A DNA stretch of 64,000 nucleotides from Harmothoe impar (Eukaryota; Annelida; Polychaeta; Phyllodocida; Polynoidae), in the NCBI GenBank assembly GCA_947462335.1, contig OX381710.1, positions 26,629,772-26,693,771 of the forward strand. Direction: 5' to 3'. Numbering within the stretch: position 1 is the first letter of the stretch; each line of letters starts with the position of its first letter. The notes beneath the pieces were generated by a model. That model did not search any database. It was not told where the DNA came from and saw nothing but the letters and a program-made list of their open reading frames with translations. A program made the position numbers and the translations under genes. Positions 9,911-22,909 of this stretch are shown here, in pieces.

Positions 9911-12190
9911 CTTGCTAAAAATCAGATCCTCCATAGGTGTAACACTAAATGCCGAAATTGACGAAATGTCTACACCAGTACATTCATGTTTGTCTACAGT
10001 GAGGAAAAAATGATGTTTTTTGGCAAGGTCTACTTTAGCAATTTTTTTCAGGGGGTTCCAGTAGGGGTAGAAAAATGTTTTTTGGATCCCTGGGTAGGAA
10101 AACACTTCAATTATCAGATTACGTGTACTTTTAATTGATTGGCCTAATGCTTCTATGAAAGATTTGGAAAATGAAAAAAATTTAATTTCCCCTGAAAAAC
10201 GTCTCACAGAGGCGTCGCATAAGACTCTGGGAGCATGGCTCCCTGAGTCAACAATCTATTCCAACTGTTGCAGATGATGATCCAACCATTAAGCTGTATT
10301 GACAAACAGCACGACACATCGATTAACCGATGATTAATTTTAGGCCTACCCGGTTGTTCATGATGTTTTTTATGGTTACAATTCAGAAGATTTAGATCTA
10401 TGACATGAATTGATAATGCTTGCTACTGGAGTCGATTATCAAAACCTGTTTCAGTAAAAATGGGATATCACTTTATAAGTTTGTGTGTGCACCGCTGAGA
10501 TTAGAATGTCCAAATGGAATATACTTTATAGCTATATAGGTAACTCCATGTTCTGTTATATGTCACCACTTGTTGACGTGCTACAAGAACCCCTGATAGG
10601 CCTGATACCAAATGTCAAGTTTCAAATGTTCATAGGCAATCTTCCCAATCACGACACTATATCAGCTCAAAGCACCTGACATACTGAGGCATATCCAGAA
10701 GATATATCATTACAGCTAGATCTTTTCATCTGCGTTGTGTACAGTAATAAAGGAAACCCACAAAGCTGTTCAGGGTGAACCCTCTATTACCCCGTGTATA
10801 TAATGTGGGGTATGTTTATGTCACTGAGGTGATGACTTAAAGAGGCCCCGACACCTCCCCTACTACTTACAACTACATATTAGCCAATGTAGCCGTGAAC
10901 AACAGATCACACTCTAAACTGCCGACAGTCTTACACAGTAAGAGCTACGGCAAAACAATGCCGGCACTCAAGGGGCCAAGCCACGTAGGTGCGAAAATGG
11001 CCGGTTGGGGAAGAAGGAGGAAGTGACGTAAACGGTGGTAGGGGTTCTAAGCATTGTGGGATATGCAGGGTGGGTACTCATACTAGTTACGGCTGTAAAG
11101 CCCCCATGCATTTATTTTATTTTCTCACCAAGTATGAGGTCTACAGTATATTTAAAGTAACTGTCATAACGCCAAGATCCGGGGCTATTAGGAAATGGAT
11201 TTGGTAATGCTTATGAGTCGGTTTGAATATTGTAACATCGAGTACTTTAGTGGGTAGGCCTATAGTGTGCTCGAGCTGTGCCTGACTCAAAGTGCAATAC
11301 ACATACATGTTTTCTCTCTATGATGACGACCACTTGTACAATATGCCTAGGCGAAAATTAGGTAGCCAGACAAACAAAAAAAATAGGAAATATAATGATA
11401 ATGTTAACTCTGTTTTAATGTCACTGGCCAAAGTATAAAAAGGTTAAGTAAATCCGGACACAAAGATGAATTTCATTGAGCTTATGAAATGGGTTATGAC
11501 TGTCTGCACAGTTTTGATGAGATACTGTCTTAATTAATGGCCAACAGGAGTGGGAAAATATAGGTTTGGGCTTGGTGGGTAGGTGCAGGTCCAAGAGTCA
11601 TTCTCTGACTATGGGAAACTGGGAGACATATCTAGTACCGGATCTAGTACACATGCACGTGACAAATATGGCACACTATACAGGGGCCCCCTGTATAGTG
11701 TGCCCTGAGGGGGTGGGGGAAGCCACATGTAGGCCTACTATGGGTGGGACAGCTCCCGTGTCCTATAACTTCCAATAAACAGGTATGGTAGTTAACAATT
11801 TGCCATTGTCAACTAGGGTTTGACAAATCGCATTAAAGCTGGTGTGTCTCCATTAATACCCCCCCCCCCCAAGCCCTTGTGCTTGTTCACATTGAAATAT
11901 GAAATATACTCGGTAGCTTGTATACAGAATTCCGAAAATGGACCTACAGAAATATCACCAGACTGACTCTTTTTTTGTAAGTTTTCATGCTGTAATACCA
12001 ATAGTGCGATTTTTTTTGTTATACCATCAAAACGTTTTATTGATACGATTTTCAGCTCTGCAATCCTATTGAAACAAATACATGTATTGTATGTACTACA
12101 ATGTATTATATTTTTCGAATTTGCGGAATAAAAACTTTACCAATTGAATTAAATGGACATACAGTTGGTTCTGATGAAAATGTACTACCG
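9911..12190. other. Intergenic stretch, no gene supported
   Basis: No gene is supported. The only marked structure is the hairpin at 11671-11703, listed separately, and a C-run at about 11859. Confidence 0.4.
11671..11703. repeat. Perfect hairpin with 16-bp arms
   Basis: GCACACTATACAGGGG is followed after one base by its exact complement. It is an isolated inverted repeat with no tandem context. Confidence 0.88.
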
Positions 12191-12193
12191 GTA

Positions 12194-12441
12194 CAGGATG
12201 GTGTTTCTCCACAAATATACGGACGTCCGTAAATTTGTGGACGTCCGTAAATACATTCTCCATATATTTATGGAGCTCTGCAAATATAGGTCTACATCTC
12301 GTTTTGGTACTTAAGCATACAGATACGGACCTCCGTATATATTTGCGGACATCCGTATATATTTGCGGAGCTCCATAGATATATTTGCGGACGTCCGTAA
12401 ATTTGCGGACGTCTGTAAATTTGTGGAGAAACACCATCCTG
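12194..12441. mobile_element. Inverted-repeat element built from GGACGTCCGT palindromes
   Basis: The outer ends are CAGGATGGTGTTTCTCCACA and its complement. The interior is largely a degenerate tandem array of ATTTGCGGACGTCCGTAA, each unit being itself palindromic. GGTA flanks both ends and may be the target duplication. It has no coding capacity. Confidence 0.8.
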
Positions 12442-12444
12442 GGT

Positions 12445-14735
12445 ATGTAACAATGCATGGGCAATAATGGTTAAAATGGAAATACAGCAAATGTTTGACT
12501 CAATAATCTGATATATGTATACATGTACATGCACCTAGCTTAGGTGTACTCCCTACCGTGTGGAATCTAGCCCCCCCCCCTCCCCCTCCATGTCCGTCAT
12601 GCTAAGAATAAAATAAAGACCGAGGAATGTAAGTGAACTGTGGGAACTATTGAAGATAGCTCCTTGGACTATAGCATTGTGTGACCCAGCTTTCCCACCT
12701 GTACCCCTCACCTCCTCCACCCACCCTTACCGCCGATGACGTAGCAACATGGCGAGGTGTGAGGAGAGGCCTGCCGGGGCTGGCTGCCCACCTGCAGTGG
12801 TGGGCTGGGCCATGTACGTGTGCTGATTTTGTATGCTCCATACAGGGACAAAAAGTGATGTTTTAGTCTGGTCTATACGATAGTTTACAAATGTATATAG
12901 CGTAAATATCATGTCAGGGCCCATATTTGCCCCCTTTTTCTGAACGATAAATACCGATTATCATCGTCGACATTCACTAAACCAGTTGATATGCGCCGAC
13001 ATATAGGTTCTTGTGTATACCCATAATGTAAGCAAGCACAGTCCATTGACTATCGAAAAATATACATGGACATATGGCTTGGATATATTCTCTTTTGCCT
13101 CTGAAAATGCATATGTACGGAGCTTTATATACTACGTATCATGATAATGGTCAGATATCAATTTGGGGGCCTCCTAAAAAGGGGATTTGCTTTATGTATC
13201 TCAATAAACGGTTTGACTTTTAACTCCTAAAAATTGATCTTTAGTAAAATATCAGTCTCAAACATCTGAAACTCTTGCATCTTTGTAAAGGTAAAGAGTA
13301 TCGCACTAATGATTCTGGAGAGGTGCAATACGTCTGCAGCCTTGTATTGAAAGAGAAGTAGAGGACGTATGGCTCATTACACCCCCAATAGAAGTAGAAG
13401 TGGTGTCAATATCAACAGTGCCCACTTTTACTATAGATCACAAGTATACACCCAATATACTACTACTACTGGTATCAAATGCTCATCCCATTACATACAG
13501 CTCACCTAAACATGTCTCCCAAAGTCCTTACTGATCTGACAAGTCTGTAACACACGCAATCAAAGCGGTACATGTCCGATGCTTGACCGGGTTTGCCCTC
13601 ACAACCCCAAAATGTCTGAGGAAATTACACCCACGTAAGATGAATAACCTGCACTCGATCGGCAGCTGTTTAGGAGGTAGTTTACTATTGACTGCACCCC
13701 AAACTCTTATCTGTGTGATAGGACTAAAACTCCAAGTGCATTACAGTGCATGGAGAGACAATATAGCAAAGGGGGAGAGGGGATATGTATTGGTTGAAAA
13801 GAAAGGTTCCTGTTCTAGTTGCATTCGCATGTTCACTGGCCCAAATTCATTAATGTAACAAATTAAGACAGCAACTTCTTACTCCAAATACATGAATAGT
13901 ACTTTAAGATTCCGAAGCAATGGTGTGCCTGATACATGATAAGCAAAAAAAGTCAATGTTATCCCTGACACAAACCATATCCTTGAGAAAGAATAAACCA
14001 CCAAATCAAACCACTAGCATATACTGGTAGTGCTGTACAAATAACAACAGCACCAGAAGATGTCATGTACTAGCGCTACCATAGGCAAAGACAACACCCC
14101 ACCCTCAGCCTCTACATGCAGTAGATAGCATGTATCAGGGGGCTTGATGTCCTACTTGAGCTGCATCCCTCCATCCTGTGACGCACTACTAGTCGATATA
14201 ACAAGCACCAAACACTGGCCTAAATGCATATGAAAAGAGCAGCCAGGGGGGTAAAGAGGGACAGCCCCTACCACCAACCTGACCCCTTGTTCCTACCTGT
14301 CCTGCAGCGACGGGCCGACTGTCACAGAGGCTGTCAGGTGGGTATTTACCACACACTGTCACAGCAGCAAGCAGGGGGAGCCTGGACCTGCATGCAGTCC
14401 TCATCACAACACAGGACACAGCCAGCGCTCACCACACCACGCCTGCACCCTCATGCAGCCAGCTGCCTGCAGTCATGGCTCAGGCTATCAGCCCCACTAT
14501 CAGTGCAGCAGGGGGAGTCTGCAGCCGGTGGGGGAGGGGGATATGGGGATGAAAGGGTGGAGGAAGGCAGGAAGGGTGCTGGTGAAAGGGGAGAAAGGGG
14601 CCTTTGAAAAGGGAAAGGGTTGGAGGGCTGTTGGAGGAAGCAATATATGACATCATTGGAGGAAGTGAGCCAGTGATATACAGGCAGTGAGGTAGAGGAG
14701 AGGAGGGTGGCATACAGACGTGGTAGGAAGGAAGA
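12445..14735. other. Intergenic stretch, no gene supported
   Basis: No coding region could be supported. Open frames near 14.2-14.8 kb are compositionally biased and overlap on opposite strands without a domain pattern. Confidence 0.4.
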
Positions 14736-14739
14736 TAGT

Positions 14740-15012
14740 ACAAGATAGGCAAAGGTGAGGCAGACAGATAGATAGACCGCTCCACAGACAGACAGACAGA
14801 CGCAGCGCTGCACAGGCAGGCAGCATGTGATGGAGGCAGACAGTCAGGCATGGATGAGAGAGGCAGGCAGCAGGGTGAGGGGTAGGCAGACAGTCAGATA
14901 GGCCGCTGGCAGGCAGACGGACGGGCGGGCAGGCGGACGGCCAAGCAGGCAGGTAGGCAGAGGTAGGCTGGCAGGCAGGCTGGCAGGCAGGCTGGCAGGC
15001 AGGCAGGAGGTC
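14740..15012. repeat. CAGA/GGCAG microsatellite tract
   Basis: Short repeats of CAGA, GGCA and GGCAGGCT extend over about 270 bases. The sequence resembles the larger GGCA arrays at 22.4-22.9 kb. Confidence 0.85.
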
Positions 15013-18000
15013 ATGGAGGGCTCCAGCTGGGCTTCTTCAGCCTCCAGGTGAAAAGCAGCAGTTCTCATGCACTGACTACCGTTAACTATAGAGCCTAAAA
15101 GGCCTGAGGGTGATTGGGCCCTAGACCCCTTTGGATCCCACTCTACAAAATTGGAGTAAAGTGCCCCTTATAACTGCTACCCAGCACGCCATGCTGGTGA
15201 TATAGTATAATGCATGTAGTTGCGAAAATAGCTATGCCAGGTCTTTTCGAAATGCTATATTGCCACCAATGCGGTTCCGTAATGGGTCATAGGGTGAGAG
15301 CAGGATTCTGAGGGAGCAGGTCCTTGAGCAAGTGTGCTATTATTGACCAGCAGGTAGTGAGAGAACTGCCCAGGTGCAGGCTGATGAGGAGGGGTGATGG
15401 GGTGTGACAGGTAGGTAGGTCCCAGGTGTGAGTGGGTTGGTAAGTGCTAGTTAGACTGTTACCAGTAAGGCCTCACAATCAAATTGGCAAGTTTCCGCTA
15501 ACATGCTGAAAAAGGATATAAAAGGGTCAGACACACATCCTTCCTTCTTTTTTTCTTTTTGCCAAAACAACATTAACAAGACAAATGATGTAGTTACGAA
15601 ACAAATAATGAATAAAACTTAATCAGTGCGTTTTTTTCCTCCGGTGACTGGAAACTCTTTGTTTTAGGCCTGACCATGCATGCAGTCAAGGACCACATCC
15701 GAACCTTATCCATTAATCTACTTAGTATATATAACTTATAATTATAATGCAGCATCATCAACGTAGGACTCTTGGTGGTGAAAACATTTCAATGGAATTT
15801 TAGTTGACTTACCATATAGGTGGATTATTAAAACATTAAATCATTGAGGGTGTAGTTGAATGCGGGACAAACCCAATTTCATTATCAACAAGTTGTACAT
15901 TAAACAATGCAACATTATTCCACAGGGAACTTTCTTTGGGTTGTTCATTGGAGGATACAGTGGATGGGGCTCAATATATCTGTTACCCTTGCTACATTTA
16001 CTGCCTCTGTGAGACTGAAATGGGTGAATTGAGAAATAACTCATCTCGATCCGATGAGCAATGGATCGTCAACATTATCCCAAGAGACACTATCCTTTAC
16101 TCAAGAGGGAATAGAGCAATTATAAAAAGCACCGACTTTGAATTCAAGAGTGCCAATAAATCATGTAAAATTGGGGCAGTCAGTTCCCTAAAAGCCTAAA
16201 TACATCAAAAGAAGCTAAATTAGAATGGTTGTATCTTGACACATAATTTACTGCTATCCTTCAGTGATCTGTCCAATAAAATCCCCTTAAACCAAGTCTC
16301 AACGCGTTTTATGGCGGGACCAAAGTATGAAGACGTGCTTCCCGTGGGTGCTGAGTTCATCATACAGGGATCCGACCCTACTTGGTAACGGGTCACCTAC
16401 CATTTCTACACCGCCATCAAGCCACCTTTCTTTAATAAGGCCCAACTCCCGCTACACCTAGTAAAGTAAGCAGCGCGGTGTGGTTAGTAGAGTTGGCTTG
16501 CCCCTTCTAATTCTACACCCTGAAAAACTACACAAGACGAGAGGGAAATTCTAAGGAAACTCTACTACACAACGTAGTGGGAACAATATGAAGACCTGTC
16601 TTTACTTTCTGCTGCCCCTCCAGTAGGCGTTTTAAAGGAGGCGGGGGTTCAACTCCCCCATTTCCACTTCAGGTGTAAATCATCATCATCCACACCCGTA
16701 TATGTAAGGTCACTTTTTCATTCAGTGTTATACCCCCGCCCCTCTTTACTCCTTATTTAGTATTATATTGTGAACAGAGGCTAGACCTTAGGCCTACCAT
16801 GCACAGAGATCGAACCCTTCAGCATGTGTCATTACAGTGGCATCATTTATTAGTAATACAATGTAATGTCGTTGAAAGTCAGGGGATGTACATAGCCTTG
16901 TTTCATCACATCACGTTAAATAGCATAACTGACATTTCCAACCAATCCACAACATGAAATGTACCTCACTTGGAGATAGGTACATTAATGTAGGTGTACG
17001 CGATGACATGTATGTGGACATATGCCATGATGTAAGGTCTACACTGTGGACATTACATGTATTTGATGGGTCTCTCCCACAATAAGCTCAGTGTGAGGTA
17101 CAACATAATATATGAAGAGCTGCTCCCGCCCCTCTGTATCCTATCTGGTATATACTATATATAGAAAATATTACAGCTCAACCAGAGCAGGTGCATGGCT
17201 CCCGAGCACTTGCCTTAAAAATTCCAAATCTTATGAATAGCTGACAGCCCACAAATAATGGATCTGAGAGGGGTTTTCACAGGCAGCAGCAAAATGCAGA
17301 TACACGTGAACTACCTGTTTCGGAGAACACTGAGCGTTAACTATCGGTTCTTGGAAACTTAATCAATCAAACATCTACAGGTTTTACATCATATATGATA
17401 TCCATCTTTGTTAAATTCTTAATTAATTAATTAAAGTACTGTCAAACAATGCATGATTAAGGGTATACACTAATACGTGTAGCTCCGCTCTGAGTGCGTT
17501 GGTATATTGGAACTTTGGTAGCACATATTGTCCAGTAGGCCAAACGTGCGTAAGACGACTCAATGGCAGGACAAGAGGTCAAGGTCCTTAACCTTTAAAG
17601 GGCAGCAGGTAAGCCAAGTGTCATACCTACAGCTGCTGTCTACAAATCTCCTGTTTGCACCCATTATGGAGATCTGTTAGAGCGTCCTTAGGTCTACACT
17701 GTCCCCAAGGTGACGTGGGTTTGAGTGTTGCCAAGCTGTGATTCTCTTATTGTTGACCAAGGCTGGTTGTGAGCACTCTTCATGGACGTTATATTATTGA
17801 ATATCCCATTGTAGGTCGTCCACAAGTCTGTCTAGTATATAATAAGGGGATTTGTGGTTTTGTATTTTTAACATCCGGTCGATAAGTGTATTTTGACTTA
17901 GCCTAAAGAACAATGGTAATGTTTTCTTTTGTGGGTGTGTGAAGTGTACAGCTGAACTATATATATAGACCTATGGGCTAAGGATTACGACAAATTGAAA

Positions 18001-21000
18001 TAACCACTCTAAATCTCAAAACCTCAGAAATTCTACCGTTACTTATAAACTGTAATGGCTATCTGCTGGTTAAAGTCATTTGATCGATGTCAGTAAAGAT
18101 AAACGACTAAAGATGTAGCTCATATACCCTTTGAATATAAATATAAAGCGCAGTTATCCTAGAAAACTATTTAAATGCTTTAATTTTTGACTCAATCATT
18201 AACGTGGCAGTTGAATGATACATGAAATAATGTCAGAGGTAAGGCATGATGTCCGTGCCTCTTTACTAGATACCTATAGTTTCAAAAAGCAACTGTTCAA
18301 TGGATTTTCCTGGTGCCTTAATTTCGCTCCATGAAAGATAACACTGAACAATATATGCATGCACGTGTATTAATAGTGTATCCATGTAGCTTTTCACATC
18401 AGGAATAGTAGCAAACTAGGGCGTGACCATGACTCACTGACCCAAGTAATTAATGACAATTAACACTGTGAGTTATGAGGCCAATCTTCATAATTAACAG
18501 TCTATAGCTACCATTACAGTCCCTCCCAGCTGACGGCTCAGAGTGGCTCGCTACCCGTACCACTGGCTTCTATTTCACATGGTCAAGGCAATTAGAGGGA
18601 CATAAAGGGAAAAAAACAGAAAGCGTGTATGCAGGGGCGGCTGTTAATATGCATTAGTGGGTATGATTATTCACAGATCTAAGATATGTCCGGGACAATC
18701 TAACTTAACATGAGCTTGTCTTATACAGGCCACACGCTATATACATGGATAGACAATGTATTATCATATATGTCGTAGGTTATTTTAAGAGACAGTGTCC
18801 ACTATCGAGACTGCGAGAACAGAGAGCCTCCAAGCCTCCTGAGGAGGTTGGGTTGTTCATGATAAGTTGTTCATATCGAATCTCTTCATGCTTACAAAGT
18901 ACCATGAAAAACAAAAGATTTATCAAGAATCTGCATTGGGTCAGCTTGGTTCGTTGGAAATTTCACATATATATCATTATGGACATTATGTATTCATCTT
19001 ATGTTTCTAAATGTATTATAGTGTTATGAAAGCTACCGGTATACCTTTTCGGCTAAAAACCACGCTGACTCAACTACATAACTTACTTTAAAACGCAATT
19101 GAACAGCGATTTATTGTGTTCTAATTGGTTGTATAGTTGTACAAAAATGTACTACCTACTCAGGCACTGTGTGGGTCGCTTCATCACTACCGTTTCACCA
19201 TTGCCAAATGTGAGTGCATGGTAATAATGGGTTCATCACTTGAAATCCACGCTTATAACATTTGTCCTGTACGCGTTGGTGAGAGACCTTCTATTGGAAT
19301 AATGCATGAACCTCAATAGTTATATTAATCTGAAGTCATACATCTTTAATACGGCGTACATTTCACCCCCACACAGGTGCGACAGCTTCTGATTACATCA
19401 TGTAATTAGTGCGAAACAACGTGTGTGAACTTCAATCAATTCATTATATTGTATTCTCATCTAGTATTTATGATTCTTTTCGTCAAAACACGATTAACCC
19501 CAAATAAGGGTTAGCAGAACAAACTAAAATGCCATAAAGGAATTCTCTTAAAAAAATGTGCTGGCGAAATTTAATAGTTCTGTTGAGTATAAACCCACTA
19601 CCTTTTTTATGTATTCTTTTTAGAAAATTGGAAGTAGGATTTGAGATCATAATAGTCAGCTGAGGCAATCCAGGAAGCCGATGTACGGTGTGAACTCTGT
19701 GTGAGACTGATGGTCATTTCATTACAAACTTTTGAATGTGATGGTCTTTTCATGGTTTTAGGTCAGGAGTCTGGGGTTTACAAACAATAAACACAACAGG
19801 TATCCAGGTGTTGTGGGGCCCAACACCTGTGTGAGAGGCCTGTAGCATGCCCAGACTACACCCTGGAGGTGGTCTGTATTATAGTTTGTAGTATATCCCC
19901 AAGTCTACCTCCCACCACACGCCTCACCTCCAGATGGATGGGCGCCCCAGGCCCCACCATACAGGTGTTACTGCCCCCCCCCCTCCAGCACCTAGACACA
20001 GCTCCTCCTCCAGGCTGCCCAGCATGACACACCTACCTAGCCGCAGGCTGCTCCAGGGTCTGCACGCCCCACGTGTACAGGTGTACATCTTACTTAACTA
20101 TGCTTGTCGGTGAGGCAGTCAGCAGGTGCAAGGGGGTGAGGGGGGGGGGGTGTGGCGATTTGTCCACCTCTATAGCCAAGGACATATTGGTCCGATAAGG
20201 CACACCCATTAATCAATTAATCAATCAATCAATCCGGGATTCCCTTGTCATTTGGTTACTTGTAAATAGTAGTAGAGGGGCTTACATACATATATAGTAC
20301 CAGTTCACTACATGGTATACCATGATAAAAACATTATTATTTTCTGAAATGTGACACTGACTTTGTAGACAGTCACAGACATTTTAATCAGGCTGCCTTT
20401 CAAAACATGAGTATCATCTGATTTTTACAGTACAATGAGTTTTCTTGTTAGACATAGCAGGAGTGAGAAACCTCATGCAGAATGTCTAGAACTAAGTCTA
20501 TGGCATGACAGAATTCCAATAATATTCAAATTTCAAACTGTATCACCCTATAAACGTATCGCCTACTGTGACCCTTAACGAATTTTAGAGCTGACACTGT
20601 GATTAAATTGGCCAATGTGTTTTTGAATGGCCTGATATTGGTTAATTACTGAAAATTGCAGCAAGCCACAATTATGTTTTTGTGTGAAGAAAACCTCGAA
20701 CGTCAGGAAAATGGTCATTGTAATTTATTCTTTTTTACCTGTTCTAACCCAAATAACCCAAGGCCGTTGGACTGTCCCATTGTGCACACGTGTGTGTGTT
20801 TGGGTGTGGGGGTGTGAGGCCCTGAGGGTGGTGACTACTATAAAAAATCTGGCATCTCCTGGCGAGCCCCCTGACTGTGAGGAAATTAGTAGGAGGTGAT
20901 GGGGGAGGGGGGAGGGGGTGAAAAAGGAGGCCAGCATCTCTAGCTTGGAGTATAATAATAACACCTCACCCTACCCGCGTCAGACTCCGGCACGTGGGAC

Positions 21001-21627
21001 TAACTATTACAGCGTGATAACAAAGTGAGAAGAGTGTCTTGTGGGGTACCTACATGCTGTTCTCACCGGCGGAAGCATTCAGTAGAGCCTGGTCACCATG
21101 GTATCACAAGACGTACATCCAGGGTGCTGGTATCAGGTCCTGTGTCTACTACCAGGGATAGAGTCGAGCTGACCGCTTGACCTGTATTGGGTGGCCGGGG
21201 AGGGGCCGGGTGGTGACGGTGCTCCTGCAGGGAGACTGCCGTTGTTTGGGTGTGGGGTGAGTAATGCTACTACTGCCTGCTGGATCGATATGCCAGGGGC
21301 GTGGGAGGGGGTATGGAGGGCCGTTTATGCCACTGGAATTTTTAAATTACCCCCCTCCCTTCCCCTCCCCCATCGCCGACTCGCTCCTGATGCACCAACC
21401 GTCTCATTTGTATAAGCCCCTTTAATATTGGACAGACTCATGAGACTGTTTAATGCTAATGCACCATGTTACTGTGAAGATTAACGTACTAGTTCTACAT
21501 CTACATGAATTTACATTTAATAACTGTGAAGCATGTAGGACGACATATATTCTAGAGAGCTAGGGAGTGTTATATTTCATAAACAAATGGCATATTTTCA
21601 GAAAACGCGATACAAGACATTTCCAAT
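15013..21627. other. Long intergenic stretch, no gene supported
   Basis: No gene could be supported in this 6.6-kb stretch. It holds small simple repeats (TAATTAATTAATTAA near 17420, AATCAATCAATCAATC near 20218), a 9-bp-arm hairpin near 19813-19837 (CAGGTGTTG with its complement) and the possible SINE remnant at 16.65 kb. Confidence 0.4.
16646..16656 (+). promoter_or_regulatory. Possible RNA polymerase III B-box (SINE or tRNA remnant)
   Basis: GGTTCAACTCC matches the tRNA B-box consensus and sits in a GGGGG/CCCCC stem, as in a T-arm. No A-box lies at the normal 30-60 base spacing. A weak tRNA-head-like stretch lies near 16475, too far for one tRNA. It could be a degraded tRNA-derived SINE or chance. 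Confidence 0.2.
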
Positions 21628-21630
21628 TAA

Positions 21631-21954
21631 GGGAGTGCTCATTTTTTAACAACAGGGGGGGGGCGGTGAGATTTCGCGCGGAGCGCGCGAAATTTTTTCA
21701 CCCCCCCCGCTAGAGGGGTCGAAATTTTTCACCCCCCCCCCCCCCCGGCAGGCCGAAAATCACGTGCGTTCGCGCCCCTTTGTAGCATAGTAACGCGCGG
21801 GCTTTTTCCCTCAAAACAGGTTGAATTTTTTTCACCCCCCCCCCAAGAGGGGTCTAAATTTTTTACCCCCCCCCCCCGGTCAAGGGGTCCAAATTTTTTA
21901 CCCCCCCCCCCCAAATCCACCACCCCCCCCTGTTGTTAAAAAATGAGCACTCCC
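21631..21954. mobile_element. Poly-C-rich inverted-repeat element, TAA target duplication
   Basis: The ends are GGGAGTGCTCATTTTTTAAC and its complement, with TAA duplicated at 21628-21630 and 21955-21957. The interior is made of C-runs separated by AAATTTTT blocks. A second copy lies in inverted orientation at 45498-45744. The 3-bp TAA/TTA duplication and ends starting with GGG fit the PIF/Harbinger superfamily. There is no coding capacity. Confidence 0.82.
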
Positions 21955-22405
21955 TAAGTTGCCAATTTAACCTCACCCCCATGTCAACTTTTAATGAAAT
22001 AATCATTGCATACTACAGTAAACAGAAAAATACCTCATTAGACTTTGGGTTTAGTGACAGAACGGGACCCGGGCCATACATGTTATAAGGCCAATTTGCC
22101 GAAACTCGTAACAGGGTGGTGGGTGAGGAACTTAAAAGGTCCCTAAAATATACCAAAATAGGTGATATTCTGCCTGATCTAGCCTTTTGCGTGGCTAAGG
22201 GCTTGCCATAGCAGGATGACAGGGGGACTGCTGGTGCAGGCCGTGGGGCGGTGGCCGCGTGCATGCATGCCGCCCCGTATAACGTGCAGCACGTGCACTG
22301 CACGCCCAAACAAAGAACGCACCGAGCACACTGCCACTGGGGCTACACACACCCAGACACAGTCTGCCACCGTCTGCCGACGTCTAGCCTGGTCAGCCAG
22401 GGAGG

Positions 22406-22750
22406 GGGGAGGGGCAATAAGGCAGGCAGGCGGGCAGGCAGGCAGGCAGGCAGGAAGGCAGGCAGGCAGGCAGGCAGGCAGGCAAGCAGGCAGGCAGGCG
22501 GGCAGTCAGGTAGGCAGGCAGGCAGGCAGGCAGAGGTAGTGGCGAGGTAGAGAGGCAGCCAAGCGGAATCAGGCATGGAGGTATGGAAGCAGGCAGGGAG
22601 GCAGCAGGCAGGCAGGCAGGCAGGCAGGCAAGCAGGCAGGCAGGCGGGCAGTCAGGTAGGCAGGCAGGCAGGCAGGCAGAGGTAGTGGCGAGGTAGAGAG
22701 GCAGCCAAGCGGAATCAGGCATGGAGGTATGGAAGCAGGCAGGGAGGCAG

Positions 22751-22825
<75 letters not shown>

Positions 22826-22905
22826 ACAGGCAGAGGTAGTGGCGAGGTAGTCGGGCGGAATCAGGTATGGAGGTATGGAGGTAGGAGGCAGGCAGGCAGG
22901 AAGGC
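22406..22905. repeat. GGCA tetranucleotide arrays in a higher-order repeat
   Basis: Runs of GGCA/GGCAGGCG alternate with a unique spacer containing GAGGTAGTGGCGAGGTAG and GGAATCAGGCATGGAGGTAT. The spacer recurs at about 22531, 22677 and 22832, giving a 145-155 base unit present three times. All open frames here (Ala-Gly-Arg-Gln or Leu-Pro-Ala-Cys repeats) are artefacts of the four-base repeat. Confidence 0.92.
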
Positions 22906-22909
22906 AGTA

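Noticed and set aside
9440..10207. Minus-strand open frames rich in His, Thr and Cys
   Set aside because: Translations of the 12- and 14-bp minisatellites.
16470..16660. tRNA gene
   Set aside because: A B-box-like T-arm is present, but an A-box at the right distance and a foldable acceptor stem are not.
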